A stretch of DNA of 64,000 nt from Haladaptatus sp. DYF46. Lineage in GTDB: Archaea; Halobacteriota; Halobacteria; Halobacteriales; Haladaptataceae. Location: contig NZ_JAJFAY010000002.1 of assembly GCF_021083305.1 (NCBI RefSeq), forward strand, positions 62,001 to 126,000, in the 5' to 3' direction. A model generated the notes under the pieces. It worked only from the letters and a program-made list of their open reading frames with translations, was not told the DNA's origin and searched no databases. A program made the translations under genes and the position numbers. Below, piece after piece: positions 9,047-17,402 of this stretch (within the stretch, counting starts at the first letter, position 1; every line of letters starts with the position of its first letter).

Positions 9047-9526
9047 TTAGCCGGTCGAACCGAACAATCGTGACGAGTGGAGGCGCTCGTTGAGCCATCC
9101 ACCGATACTGCCACCCACCCTGCCGACCAGCGAGACGATGACGAGGAGGATGGTGACGGAGACGAGTGCGAACCCGCCCGCAACCACGAACCTCGACGCT
9201 GATTCTCCGACCGCATCGATTACGAGTGGGGAGTTCCATGCGTCGCTGAATCCGATCGCACTTTGCCAGAACACCACCGGCAATCCCCCGACGAATCCAG
9301 TTATCGTCCCCGCACGGGAACTCGTCGCTGGCCGTGGACAATAGGCGTATCCCGCAATCACGGACGCAATCAGTAGCGCGGATACCTCACTACCGCGGGG
9401 GAGCGTGTTCGGTGTGAGTATCCAGTTCAGCCACACCGTCGCGGGAATCGACGCGAGGCCGAGGAGGACCGCGAGACGAAACTGCTCGCTGGTCCCGTCG
9501 GTGACGAGATTTCGGAGCGAGAACAT
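9047..9526 (-). CDS. four-helix membrane protein, DUF5518-like
   Basis: A 159-residue protein taken from ATG 9526; an in-frame TTG further upstream gives an unlikely extension. Four hydrophobic segments (about residues 14-32, 42-62, 68-88 and 112-138) and a glycine-rich tail (GRVGGSIGGWL) fit the DUF5518 membrane family common in haloarchaea. Function is unknown. The gene lies tail-to-tail with the aminotransferase. Confidence 0.6.
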   Translation of the reverse strand: MFSLRNLVTDGTSEQFRLAVLLGLASIPATVWLNWILTPNTLPRGSEVSALLIASVIAGYAYCPRPATSSRAGTITGFVGGLPVVFWQSAIGFSDAWNSPLVIDAVGESASRFVVAGGFALVSVTILLVIVSLVGRVGGSIGGWLNERLHSSRLFGSTG

Positions 9527-9648
9527 AGGAAAACAATTCCTGTAGGCTGTCTTAACACTATCGTCAAAGTAACGCACAGCAGAACGGCCACCTCGCGCCT
9601 GCATTCAGCATATTACGGCAGGGAAGTTCGAGGACGCTATCGTCGGGG

Positions 9649-10278
9649 TTACATCTCTTCGCTGGCTTCGAGATACGAATCGAGGAGCGGCGGGAAATCG
9701 CGACCGCGGAGGTAGCGCAGGCCGAAATCCTCGGCCCAGTTGATGATGCCGGTATCTTCGGTGACGACGCCGGCGTCCAGTTCGCGGGCGAGGATGAGCA
9801 GGTCGAAGTCCTCGCGGGAGTCCAAGACGCCGCGGCGGAGGGTCGAACGGTACTGGCTTCGCAAGTCGGAGATGAGCGCGCCCACGTCGGCGTGGCCGCC
9901 CTGCGAGGCCTCCCGGACGGCGTCTTCCGACACGCGGAGACCCTTGTCCACGCGCCCGCTCATCTCGTCGATGAACCGATAGACCAGTTCGGCGGGAATC
10001 ATCACCTCGAAGCGGGCGGGATTCTTCTTGATGATCCACGTTTCGAGTTTCGAGAGGACGCTGTCGGAGACACCGCGGTCTTCGAGGATGGCCGTGAGTT
10101 CGTCGTGAACGGACGGGGGAATGTAACAGGAGATGTTGAGCGCGAGTTTCGCGGTGGCGATGGAGTCGAGAAGGCGCTCGATCGCGTCCTCCAACTCCTC
10201 CCCTTCGGATCGAATCTCCTCGGAGAGGAAGACGGACGTATCGAGGACGAACCGCTGTTTCAGCGGGTGTTCCGGCAT
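9649..10278 (-). CDS. RNA ligase partner protein (PIN domain)
   Basis: A 209-residue PIN-domain protein of the family annotated as RNA ligase partner. It starts with [10 protein letters not shown], whose Asp is the first acidic metal ligand, contains a long helical insert, and ends with [32 protein letters not shown], which holds the remaining acidic ligands. In many archaea the gene sits beside the circularising ATP-dependent RNA ligase; no ligase is visible within this window. A role in RNA end processing is inferred from the family. Confidence 0.85.
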   Translation of the reverse strand: MPEHPLKQRFVLDTSVFLSEEIRSEGEELEDAIERLLDSIATAKLALNISCYIPPSVHDELTAILEDRGVSDSVLSKLETWIIKKNPARFEVMIPAELVYRFIDEMSGRVDKGLRVSEDAVREASQGGHADVGALISDLRSQYRSTLRRGVLDSREDFDLLILARELDAGVVTEDTGIINWAEDFGLRYLRGRDFPPLLDSYLEASEEM

Positions 10279-10733
10279 GTATGGCGATTCGCGCCGCGGG
10301 ATAAAAGCCCTTCCATGTTATTTGTTCACGTGGAACATGGCAGAACTCCTGAAAAACGTTTATCATTATCGATGACCAAGATATGGATGTCGTAGGAACC
10401 ACGAGAACAAACCGGATGGCTTCCGTCGATTAGACGGAAACGCGGGGCAAACACCAAGTCGTCGGTCAAACGGCAACGAGGTCAACGCTCCGACGGAAAA
10501 CCGAAGCGGCGCAGTAATCGTCCGCAAAGACGATCGTGAAGACCAAGTAACGGACGGCGTGAAAACGGCGTTCGCGAAACTGGTGGAAGCCAGCCACGGT
10601 CGTAGGCGTCGTGGAAAACGTTTCCCATCCGGGTTCTATTCGCGGTTCCTGTGCGTTCTTCGTTCCCACAATCCACGAGCGGACGCGACGCGTTTCCAAA
10701 CGGTTTATACCGCCGGGAGGGCAATTCCGCGAT
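10279..10733. other. intergenic; holds the aIF5A promoter
   Basis: About 455 bases between divergent genes. No gene is seen. The right end carries the aIF5A promoter listed separately. AT-rich stretches at 10317-10325 and 10355-10372 could drive the RNA-ligase-partner gene on the other strand. Confidence 0.4.
10702..10709 (+). promoter_or_regulatory. TATA box of aIF5A
   Basis: GGTTTATAC centred near 10706 lies about 27 bases before the ATG at 10734, the spacing expected when transcription begins at or next to the start codon. This predicts a leaderless aIF5A-agmatinase transcript. Confidence 0.6.
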
Positions 10734-11114
10734 ATGGCGAAAGAGCAAAAGGAAGTCCGCGATCTTAAAGAAGGCAACTACCTGATGATGGACGACGCCG
10801 CGTGTGTCATCAAATCCTACAGCACGGCAAAACCCGGCAAACACGGCAGCGCGAAGGCGCGAATCGAGGGCAAAGGCGTTTTCGACGACAAGAAGCGAAG
10901 CCTGAGCCAGCCGGTCGACGCGAAGATCTGGGTCCCGATCATCAACCGCAAACAGGGACAGATCGTCAGCGTCGAGAGCGAAACCGTCGCGCAGGTCATG
11001 GACCTCGACACTTACGAAACCATCACCATCAAGACGCCCGAGGGAATGGACATCTCGCCCGACGACACCATCGAGTACCTCGAGATGGAAGAGCAGCGCA
11101 AGATCGTACGCTAA
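10734..11114 (+). CDS. eif5a: translation initiation factor 5A
   Basis: A 126-residue aIF5A. The N-terminal SH3-like domain carries the hypusination loop ([12 protein letters not shown], with the modified lysine in PGKHG, about residue 37). The C-terminal OB fold (from about residue 70) ends in a [12 protein letters not shown] tail. The ATG at 10734 fits both homology and the upstream TATA box. It promotes peptide bond formation at difficult motifs. Agmatinase begins on the base after its stop codon, and deoxyhypusine synthase lies at 13355, so the modification genes sit with their substrate. Confidence 0.97.
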   Translation: MAKEQKEVRDLKEGNYLMMDDAACVIKSYSTAKPGKHGSAKARIEGKGVFDDKKRSLSQPVDAKIWVPIINRKQGQIVSVESETVAQVMDLDTYETITIKTPEGMDISPDDTIEYLEMEEQRKIVR

Positions 11115-11924
11115 ATGTTTCCCGGCGCGTCTACTGACCGCGGACAAGCGGACTTCGTGGTGGTGGGTGCGCCGCTCGACGTATCCACCACGTTTCAGCC
11201 CGGCACACGGTTCGGTCCCGACGAAATCCGTAAATTCGCACGGACCTTCGACGACTACGACCGCCGAACCGGGCAGTATTTTTCCGACTGTTCAGTCCAC
11301 GACCACGGCGACGTGCACGCGTGGGACGACGCCGAAGAGTATCTGGAGTACCTCGAAGGCGTCGTCACCGACGTGGTTTGGGACGACGCCGTTCCCCTAC
11401 TCCTCGGCGGAGAACACACCGTTACGGGGGCCGCCGTTCGCGCGACAAACCCCGACGTGTTCGTCTGCCTCGACGCTCACCTCGACCTGCGAGAGGAGTA
11501 CGACGGCAACCCGTTGAGCCACGCGACCGTTACCCGACACGTCCTCGATGTCGCCGACGAAGCCGTGATTCTCGGCGCTCGAACCGGCAGTGAGGAGGAG
11601 TGGGAGCGCGCCGCGAAATCGGACGTAACCGTCGTGCCACCCGAAGACGTGGCCGACTGGACACCCGAGTTCGACGGGAGCGCGTATCTCAGCGTGGATA
11701 TCGACGGCGCCGACCCCGCGTTCGCTCCCGGGACCGGCACGATGGAACCGTTCGGCCTCACCTCGCGGGAGATGCGCGATGTGGTGCACGACGTGACCGA
11801 AGCGGCGGACATCGTCGGTTTCGACGTCGTCGAGGTGAACGACCGCGACGACGGCCAAGCGGCCTCCCTCGGCGGAAAGCTGTTGCGCGAGTTCGTGTTC
11901 TCACACGCCGGAAAGACGGCCTGA
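11115..11924 (+). CDS. speB: agmatinase
   Basis: A 269-residue ureohydrolase. The binuclear manganese ligands are visible in GGEHT (about residue 98), DAHLDLREEYDG and SVDIDGADPAFAPGTGT, the agmatinase/arginase signature; the usual GGDHS is GGEHT here. The ATG follows the aIF5A stop with no gap, so the two are co-translated. In halophilic archaea, deoxyhypusine is made through agmatine, and agmatinase is known to be needed for aIF5A modification. The context supports that role rather than general polyamine synthesis. Confidence 0.93.
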   Translation: MFPGASTDRGQADFVVVGAPLDVSTTFQPGTRFGPDEIRKFARTFDDYDRRTGQYFSDCSVHDHGDVHAWDDAEEYLEYLEGVVTDVVWDDAVPLLLGGEHTVTGAAVRATNPDVFVCLDAHLDLREEYDGNPLSHATVTRHVLDVADEAVILGARTGSEEEWERAAKSDVTVVPPEDVADWTPEFDGSAYLSVDIDGADPAFAPGTGTMEPFGLTSREMRDVVHDVTEAADIVGFDVVEVNDRDDGQAASLGGKLLREFVFSHAGKTA

Positions 11925-12255
11925 GAATCGGATTCGAAACGACCACAAACGCCGGTTTTTCGAAGAACGGTGAACGAGTTCTGATCGCAGGGATTCCTCT
12001 CTCCGTCGATGGTGTCACCCTGAAAAGCGGAAGAGGCGCTGTTAGAGCGCGCGCCGTACTTTGCGCATGATACGTCGCCTGAACCGTCGTGGAAGACGTC
12101 GCCACGTAGACATGGCCTTACGGAACTTACTCATGGTTGAACACCTCTGTTGTCGCTTTTCCCCGGAATGGGGGTGTAAATATCGTTCGCACTCCGTCTT
12201 AACCGTGGTGGCAGACGGTCCGAAAGCCGGGGCTTACAAGCCGCCGGAACCACGA
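11925..12255. other. intergenic, with a small - strand ORF
   Basis: About 330 bases between agmatinase and the Nif3-like gene. It contains the 30-codon arginine-rich ORF (12042-12134, - strand) with its own ribosome site and a TATA-like ATATTTAC near 12173-12180 on that strand. The + strand promoter of the Nif3-like gene is not obvious. Confidence 0.45.
12042..12134 (-). CDS. 30-residue arginine-rich small protein
   Basis: ATG at 12134 to TAA at 12042. GAGGTG ends seven bases before the ATG, close to the ideal ribosome site, and an AT-rich ATATTTAC lies about 40-45 bases upstream on the same strand, as a promoter should. The peptide starts MSKFRKAMSTWRRLPRRFRR and continues basic to its end; 13 of 30 residues are arginine and three are lysine. 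In an organism whose proteins are otherwise acidic, this points to binding of RNA, DNA or the ribosome. I recognise no family. It is antisense to no gene and divergent from the Nif3-like gene. Confidence 0.6.
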   Translation of the reverse strand: MSKFRKAMSTWRRLPRRFRRRIMRKVRRAL

Positions 12256-13035
12256 ATGACGGGTATGAAACTCGCCGAACTCGTCCAGCGATACGACGAC
12301 CGACTTCGAACCGACGATTTCGCCGACATCGACGCCAGCGCAAACGGACTGCAAGTCGGCCCGGACGACCCGGAATCCGTCGCCATCGAACGCGTCGCGT
12401 TCGCCGTGGACGCCGCCGAACGGACCATCGAGGAGGCCGTCGAATGGGGTGCGGACGCGTTGGTCGTCCACCACGGACTCTCGTGGGGCGGCATCGAACG
12501 CGTGACGGGCCGCGACTACCGACGACTCGCCCCGCTCATCAAGAACGACGTGGCGCTGTACGTCTCGCATCTCCCGCTCGACTCCCACCCAGAACTCGGC
12601 AACGCGGCGGGCATCGCCGACCTCCTCGGTCTCGAATCGCGGGAACCGTTCGGTCGGATGGGACCGGAACACATCGGCCAGCAGGGACACGGCGAACTCG
12701 GCATGGACGAACTGAGCGACCTGTTGGCGAGCGAACTCGACACCGGCGGGCAGGGGGTCCGGGAGTTCGACTTCGGCCCCGAGACGGTCGAACACGTCGC
12801 CATCGTCACGGGCAGCGGTGCGGACTGGTTGGACGAGGCCGTCGAAGTCGGCGCGGATGTGCTGATTACCGGCGAAGGGAAGGGAAAGGTCTACCACGAA
12901 GCGCGAGAAGCCGAATTGAACGTCGTCCTCGGGGGCCACTACGCGACGGAGACGTTCGGGGTGCAGTCGCTCGAATCCCTGAGTCAAGAGTGGGGAATGG
13001 TGACAACCTTCATCGACGCGCCAACCGGTCTGTAA
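12256..13035 (+). CDS. Nif3-like dinuclear metal centre protein
   Basis: A 259-residue member of the NIF3/DUF34 family; the ATG at 12256 or 12265 fits homology, while upstream in-frame starts give a basic non-conserved extension. The metal-ligand motif VVHHGLSWGG lies near residues 71-80 and the C-terminal GGHYATETFGVQ near 222-233. Relatives form toroidal hexamers with two metals per subunit. The family is tied to GTP cyclohydrolase I-like or metal-insertion activities, but its reaction is not settled. Confidence 0.9.
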   Translation: MTGMKLAELVQRYDDRLRTDDFADIDASANGLQVGPDDPESVAIERVAFAVDAAERTIEEAVEWGADALVVHHGLSWGGIERVTGRDYRRLAPLIKNDVALYVSHLPLDSHPELGNAAGIADLLGLESREPFGRMGPEHIGQQGHGELGMDELSDLLASELDTGGQGVREFDFGPETVEHVAIVTGSGADWLDEAVEVGADVLITGEGKGKVYHEAREAELNVVLGGHYATETFGVQSLESLSQEWGMVTTFIDAPTGL

Positions 13036-13354
13036 CTACTCACGTCGATACGCTGAATTTTCGCGATTCGTCATACGATTTCGTCGAAACAGGAGGTATT
13101 AAAAGGGGAGGCGACGAGGAAACGGACGTGTCCTGCGGGTATCAACGGCCCGAGAGGACCGCCGGAACCATCGAGGTCACGTTCCGGTCTCGCCGGACAC
13201 GGGCCGCCGCCGACCGGCCCCGATAGCCGAACTTCGGTTACGGCTAATCGAAGCGTCTCTGGCCCTTGACCTCGCGTCACGCGCGCCCTCGTGGCAGTCG
13301 GCAACACAGTTTCTAACCGAGGCATTGAATCACCTGTAGCCGACACTGTGGCGT
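13036..13354. other. intergenic upstream of deoxyhypusine synthase
   Basis: About 320 bases. No gene is seen. An AT-rich GGTATTAAAAGG at 13092-13103 is a possible promoter element, but it lies some 250 bases before the ATG. Short GC-rich inverted repeats are present, for example CCGGTC and GACCGG-like pairs around 13186-13222. Nothing firmer can be said. Confidence 0.35.
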
Positions 13355-14467
13355 ATGACCGACCACGATGAGCGCGGCGGCCACGATGAGGCCAATCACG
13401 ACGACCACGGAAAACACGCGGGACACGAGCACCGCGTTCACCGCGAGGAGTTCCGCCACGACCCCATCGCCCACGCCGAAGTGCGTGCCGGGATGACCGT
13501 CGGCGAACTGGCCGACGAATACGGGAACGCGGGAGTCGGTGCAGCGAACATCCATAAAGCCGTGGACATCTACGCCGAGATGCTTTCCGACGACGTGACC
13601 ACCTTCTTCGGACTCGCGGGCGCGATGGTCCCGACCGGAATGCGAAAAATCGTCGCCGACCTCATCCGCGACGGACACATCGACGCGCTGGTGACGACGG
13701 GCGCGAACCTCACCCACGACGCCATCGAGGGCATCGGCGGCAAGCACCATCACGGAAGGGCGTACCCTTCCTGCTCACACTCGCAAAAATCGCGTGAACA
13801 TGGCCGCGATGAACAGGGTGGTAAATCCATGCGCGAACACGACGAACAACTGCGCGACGAGGAGGTGGACCGAATCTACAACGTCTATCTCCCGCAGGAA
13901 CACTTCGCACTGTTCGAATCCCACCTCCGCTCCGAGGTGTTTCCGAACATCGAGGAGACCGTCACCATCCAGCGCCTGACGGAGGAACTCGGCCGCGCGA
14001 ACGGCGAGGTGAACGAACGCGAGGGCGTCGAGGAGGACGCCGGAATCGCGGCGGCGGCCTACGAGAACGACGTTCCTGTCTACTGCCCCGCCGTACAGGA
14101 CTCCGTCCTCGGATTGCAGGCGTGGATGTACTCCCAGACCTCCGACTTCCAGTTGGACGCGCTGACGGACATGACCCACCTCACGGACCTCGCGTTCGAG
14201 GCCGACAGCGCAGGTGCGATGGTCGTCGGCGGCGGCGTCCCGAAGAACTACGTCCTCCAGACGATGCTCGTCTCGCCGAAGGCCTACGAGTACGCCGTCC
14301 AGTTGACGATGGACCCGCCCCAGACCGGCGGCCTCTCCGGTGCGACACTGGACGAAGCGCGTTCGTGGGGCAAACTCGAAAAGGCCGCGCGAAACGTCTC
14401 CGTTTACGCCGACGCGACGATTACGCTCCCGCTGGTCGTCGCCGCCGCGCGGGAGCGAATCGAGTAG
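13355..14467 (+). CDS. dys: deoxyhypusine synthase
   Basis: A 370-residue enzyme. Family motifs are FFGLAGAMVPTGMRKI, VTTGANLTHDAIE and, near the C-terminus, the active-site lysine segment ARSWGKLEKAA. It transfers the aminobutyl (or agmatine-derived) group to the aIF5A lysine. Two oddities stand out. The first 30 residues are histidine/acid-rich (MTDHDERGGHDEANHDDHGK). A roughly 25-residue stretch after GGKHHHG (RAYPSCSHSQKSREHGRDEQ...) is encoded by palindromic DNA and looks inserted before the conserved LRDEEVDRIYN. It acts with the nearby aIF5A and agmatinase. Confidence 0.94.
   Translation: MTDHDERGGHDEANHDDHGKHAGHEHRVHREEFRHDPIAHAEVRAGMTVGELADEYGNAGVGAANIHKAVDIYAEMLSDDVTTFFGLAGAMVPTGMRKIVADLIRDGHIDALVTTGANLTHDAIEGIGGKHHHGRAYPSCSHSQKSREHGRDEQGGKSMREHDEQLRDEEVDRIYNVYLPQEHFALFESHLRSEVFPNIEETVTIQRLTEELGRANGEVNEREGVEEDAGIAAAAYENDVPVYCPAVQDSVLGLQAWMYSQTSDFQLDALTDMTHLTDLAFEADSAGAMVVGGGVPKNYVLQTMLVSPKAYEYAVQLTMDPPQTGGLSGATLDEARSWGKLEKAARNVSVYADATITLPLVVAAARERIE
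13754..13810. repeat. palindromic insertion inside deoxyhypusine synthase
   Basis: A perfect hairpin GGAAGGG-CGTA-CCCTTCC (13754-13771) is followed by an imperfect one (TGCTCACAC / GCGTGAACA) and by ATCGCG...CGCGAT arms (13789-13794 and 13805-13810). The frame stays open and encodes a stretch that normal deoxyhypusine synthases appear to lack. It resembles, but is not the same as, the two-hairpin elements at 8131 and 62305. Confidence 0.5.
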
Positions 14468-14490
14468 TCGAAAGATCAGTACCGCGTTAA

Positions 14491-14880
14491 TCAGTACCGC
14501 ATGAACGTCCCCGACCCCACGTCGATTCTGACCAGCGTGTTCTCCGGATAGGCGTCCACGTCCGCACCGTAGCGCGGGTTGATCCGTTCGGCGGCCTTCA
14601 GCGCCTCCTCTTTGTCCTCTATCACCCGGGCCGTCCCCAGCATCGTGACCTTCCACTCCGCCTTTCCGGCGATGTCCTTCTGGATGGAAACCCCGACTCG
14701 CGGGTTCTCGCGGAGGTTCTCCAGTTTTCTCCCGCCCGTGAGAATCGACACCGTCCCGTCGGCGTAGTGGTACCACACCGGCGCGACGTGTGGTCGTCCG
14801 TCGGAGCAGGTCGCGAGGTGCGCCATCACCGACTCCTCGGCGAGGAGAATTTCGGCTTCGTCGGGAAGAACGTCTGCCAT
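14491..14880 (-). CDS. pyridoxamine-5'-phosphate-oxidase-fold flavin/F420-binding protein
   Basis: A 129-residue split-barrel protein. LATCSDGRPHVAPVWYHY near residues 22-39 and KLENLRENPRVGVSIQ near 52-67 are typical of the family that binds FMN or F420. True PNPOx enzymes are longer, so a small F420- or FMN-dependent reductase or a heme/flavin scavenger is more likely. It is convergent with deoxyhypusine synthase and appears monocistronic. Confidence 0.85.
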   Translation of the reverse strand: MADVLPDEAEILLAEESVMAHLATCSDGRPHVAPVWYHYADGTVSILTGGRKLENLRENPRVGVSIQKDIAGKAEWKVTMLGTARVIEDKEEALKAAERINPRYGADVDAYPENTLVRIDVGSGTFMRY

Positions 14881-15171
14881 AGTTGAACGACGACGGGGCG
14901 GGAAATGTGTGTTGTGGAATGCGGTGTGATGGATTTTTGTGCCGGAGCGGAGTAGGGTCGAACGGCCGATGACGAGAACGGCGTTCCGAACCGGCGTGGC
15001 GGCCGGTTATGACGAACCCTATGAGTGCCGAGGCCACCGCATTTACTCGTGTCGACGATTGGGTCGTTACCGACACGGATAGCACAATGAAGGAATCAAT
15101 TCCGCGAACATGTTATTTTATAATTTAATCTAGAAAAGATTTATATTCATATAATATAGTTTATCTAATGC

Positions 15172-15531
15172 ATGTCAGGTGAAAATACAGGAGGCAGAAG
15201 ATCGTTTGTGAAAAAGGCCGCCGCGTCGTTGGTCGTCGGTGGTATAGCGGCGACCGGAACGGCCGCTGCCGCAAAGGAAAACGAACTCATCGTGACGGCA
15301 CCGGGCAACGGTAGCGGACAATTCGATATCGAAGTTCCGGATTCGGGTGCGGTATACAAGGACAAAGAGCTACTCGATCGAGACCATCTCGAAGTGACAA
15401 GTCACGGTACTGCGATTGCCCACGGATACGTCGGTAGCGGTCAGGACCGAATTCTCTTCGACGGCGACCCGGGCGACGTGAATCCCATCGACGTTCCGGC
15501 CGATATCGAGACAGAAATCCGATCGCTCTAG
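15172..15531 (+). CDS. small Tat-exported protein, unknown function
   Basis: A 119-residue protein with an N-terminal twin-arginine signal (GGRRSFVKKAAASLVVGG followed by ATGTAAAA). The mature part of about 85 residues is acidic and beta-rich, with no cysteine, so it is probably soluble outside the cell. The promoter region (15110-15165) is extremely AT-rich, with several TATA candidates. It is convergent with the halogenase-like gene. No family is recognised. Confidence 0.7.
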   Translation: MSGENTGGRRSFVKKAAASLVVGGIAATGTAAAAKENELIVTAPGNGSGQFDIEVPDSGAVYKDKELLDRDHLEVTSHGTAIAHGYVGSGQDRILFDGDPGDVNPIDVPADIETEIRSL

Positions 15532-15570
15532 AAACGGAACTCGAACGAACGGCAACCGAACCGACATCCG

Positions 15571-15576
15571 TTTTTT
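15571..15576 (+). terminator. oligo-T terminator after the Tat-exported protein gene
   Basis: Six T residues 40 bases after the stop codon at 15531, preceded by a GC-rich stretch. This is the usual archaeal termination signal. Confidence 0.45.
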
Positions 15577-15597
15577 ACTAATACGAGAGAACGCGGC

Positions 15598-17223
15598 TTA
15601 CCCCATCTTGGGAAGCTGGAAGTCGAAGAGCTGCTCGCGGAGATGATTCGGCGATTCGGTTTTCCCCCACGTGATGAACGCGTCGACGAGTTCCGGGTCG
15701 CTGAAATCGACGTGACGGGCATCCTCGCTCCCCCAGTCGTAGACGTGCTTCGGCAGCCACTCGGCGTCGCGCAGTTCGCCGAGGATGACCTCGGCAGCCG
15801 CCTCGGCCGACACTTCTCCGGCGGCGTAGCCGTCGAGTGCGTCCGACGTGGTCTCGAACATCGCACTCGCGTCAGGGGCGAACGGCGCTTCAACGCCCGG
15901 CCTGCGTTCGGTGAGCAAGCTGTCGAACACCGTGCGCTCGCCTGATTCGAGATAGTCGAAACAGTGGCGCTGAATGTAGAGGTCCTCGAACAGCATCTGT
16001 GCGAGTTCGAACTGTGCCCACGCGTTCCAGACGGCGAAGTCACCGAGCGCCTTGTACGCGTTGCTGACAGTGGCGTCGACCGTCTCGATTTGCTCGCGGT
16101 GGAGGTCATCGAGCCGCTCGAAGCGCTCGGCCGAGAAGTCGTTGGCCTCGAACGCGTCCAACAGGAGATTCGTCGAGACGAACACCGACTCGAATGTGTT
16201 CACCAGACCGAGGGAGTACAGTGGGTCAACGAAGCCGTACGTACTGCTCGTCAGGAAGTGGCGATGACCGGACGAGCGACTGGCCGTGCGTTGCAGGCGT
16301 CCCGTCCGAACCCACGGCGTTGTCGGCTCGACACCACCGAGGTGATGCGCGATACCGGGGAACCGCTCGACGATGCTGAAGAACTCCTCTTCGGGAGTCA
16401 CGGACTCGTCGGCCGGGTAGGCGTCGCGGTCGAGCACCAACCCGACGCTCGCCGTCGTCGCGTCCGAGCGCTCGAAGTTGTCGAACGGAATGATCCACAT
16501 CCAGCCGCCGTCGAAGACGTGGTGGAGTGTGCCGTCGTGGAGACGGTTCGACTGTCCGGGGCGGTCCGCTTCGGCGATAACGTCGTCGAACGGCTCCAGT
16601 CCCTCGACGTGTGCGAAGATGGCCCGAGAGTCGGTGGTGAGCGCCGACGCCTCCTCGTGGTAGCCGCGCTTCTCGGCGAGCACCGAGTTCCCACCGGTTG
16701 CGTCGATATAGAACGCGGCCGTCGTCTCCCCGTCGTCAGTGGTGACGGTGACATCATCGGTACCGATATCGACATCGACGATGGGCGTCTCGTCGACGTA
16801 ATCGACGCCGTAAGCCTCGGCAGTCTCGACGAGGTAGTGGTCGATATCGGCGCGCAGGAAGTGGCTCTCGTTGTAGAGCGGCAACCGCGGCGGGATGAGT
16901 TGGTGGGCGTCGTCGCCGTCGAACGACTCGTCCTCTCGATGGTAGCTGAACGCGATCGAGTGTTTGATTCCGCACGATGATGTAATGTTGTTCACCACTT
17001 CGTCTGCGTCACTCAGATATCGGATCTCCGGAATGTCGAAGTATTCGCCGACGATCCACATCCACATCGAACTCTGTGGCAACAGCCCTTCTCCGATGGC
17101 GAAGCGTGGATGTGCACTCGCCTCGACCAACAGCACGTCCAACCCGGCGTCGGTGAGGATCGTTGCCGTCGTCGATCCGGCGATACCGGAACCGCCCACG
17201 ATGACGTCGTAGTCGGTGGTCAT
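15598..17223 (-). CDS. flavin-dependent halogenase-like FAD oxidoreductase
   Basis: A 541-residue protein started at ATG 17223, which has GGAGGAG six bases upstream. It opens with the FAD dinucleotide motif VIVGGSGIAGS (residues 7-17). Two signatures of flavin-dependent halogenases are visible: the WxWxIP motif in GGWMWIIPFDN (about residue 240) and FxxPxxSxG in GFVDPLYSLGL (about 330). Length fits tryptophan- and phenol-type halogenases. The catalytic lysine cannot be placed with certainty (CGIKHSIAF is near the expected site). It probably uses reduced FAD from a separate reductase. It is transcribed divergently from the HTH regulator at 17403. Confidence 0.75.
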   Translation of the reverse strand: MTTDYDVIVGGSGIAGSTTATILTDAGLDVLLVEASAHPRFAIGEGLLPQSSMWMWIVGEYFDIPEIRYLSDADEVVNNITSSCGIKHSIAFSYHREDESFDGDDAHQLIPPRLPLYNESHFLRADIDHYLVETAEAYGVDYVDETPIVDVDIGTDDVTVTTDDGETTAAFYIDATGGNSVLAEKRGYHEEASALTTDSRAIFAHVEGLEPFDDVIAEADRPGQSNRLHDGTLHHVFDGGWMWIIPFDNFERSDATTASVGLVLDRDAYPADESVTPEEEFFSIVERFPGIAHHLGGVEPTTPWVRTGRLQRTASRSSGHRHFLTSSTYGFVDPLYSLGLVNTFESVFVSTNLLLDAFEANDFSAERFERLDDLHREQIETVDATVSNAYKALGDFAVWNAWAQFELAQMLFEDLYIQRHCFDYLESGERTVFDSLLTERRPGVEAPFAPDASAMFETTSDALDGYAAGEVSAEAAAEVILGELRDAEWLPKHVYDWGSEDARHVDFSDPELVDAFITWGKTESPNHLREQLFDFQLPKMG

Positions 17224-17344
17224 CGTTCTCCTCCGTCCGTCGTTCTCGTCGCTACGATGCAAATGGACGTGTTACAGTTCAGTATCATATCATTCATGAC
17301 ATGAGGTGGTTGATGTTCGCAGTTATAGCCACCGACAGGACAGT

Positions 17345-17380
17345 GTTTCACGGTTGAAACGATGGACAATTCCTGAAACG
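17345..17380. promoter_or_regulatory. inverted repeat in the halogenase/regulator control region
   Basis: A palindrome GTTTCA-CGGT-TGAAAC (17345-17360) and a further TGAAAC half-site (17374-17379) lie between the divergent halogenase-like gene and the regulator gene, 43 bases before the regulator ATG. It is a good candidate operator for that regulator. Confidence 0.5.
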
Positions 17381-17402
17381 TTATGTCGGACAACACAAAC
17401 GT

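Noticed and set aside
8089..9216. Long open frame on the - strand over the aminotransferase gene
   Set aside because: It is the mirror of GC-rich haloarchaeal codons (third-position G/C). The + strand frame has clear aminotransferase motifs, and the - strand product is an Arg/Val-rich low-complexity string.
12061..12255. 65-residue basic N-terminal extension of the Nif3-like protein
   Set aside because: Not typical of the family, and it overlaps the well-supported 30-codon - strand ORF and its ribosome site.
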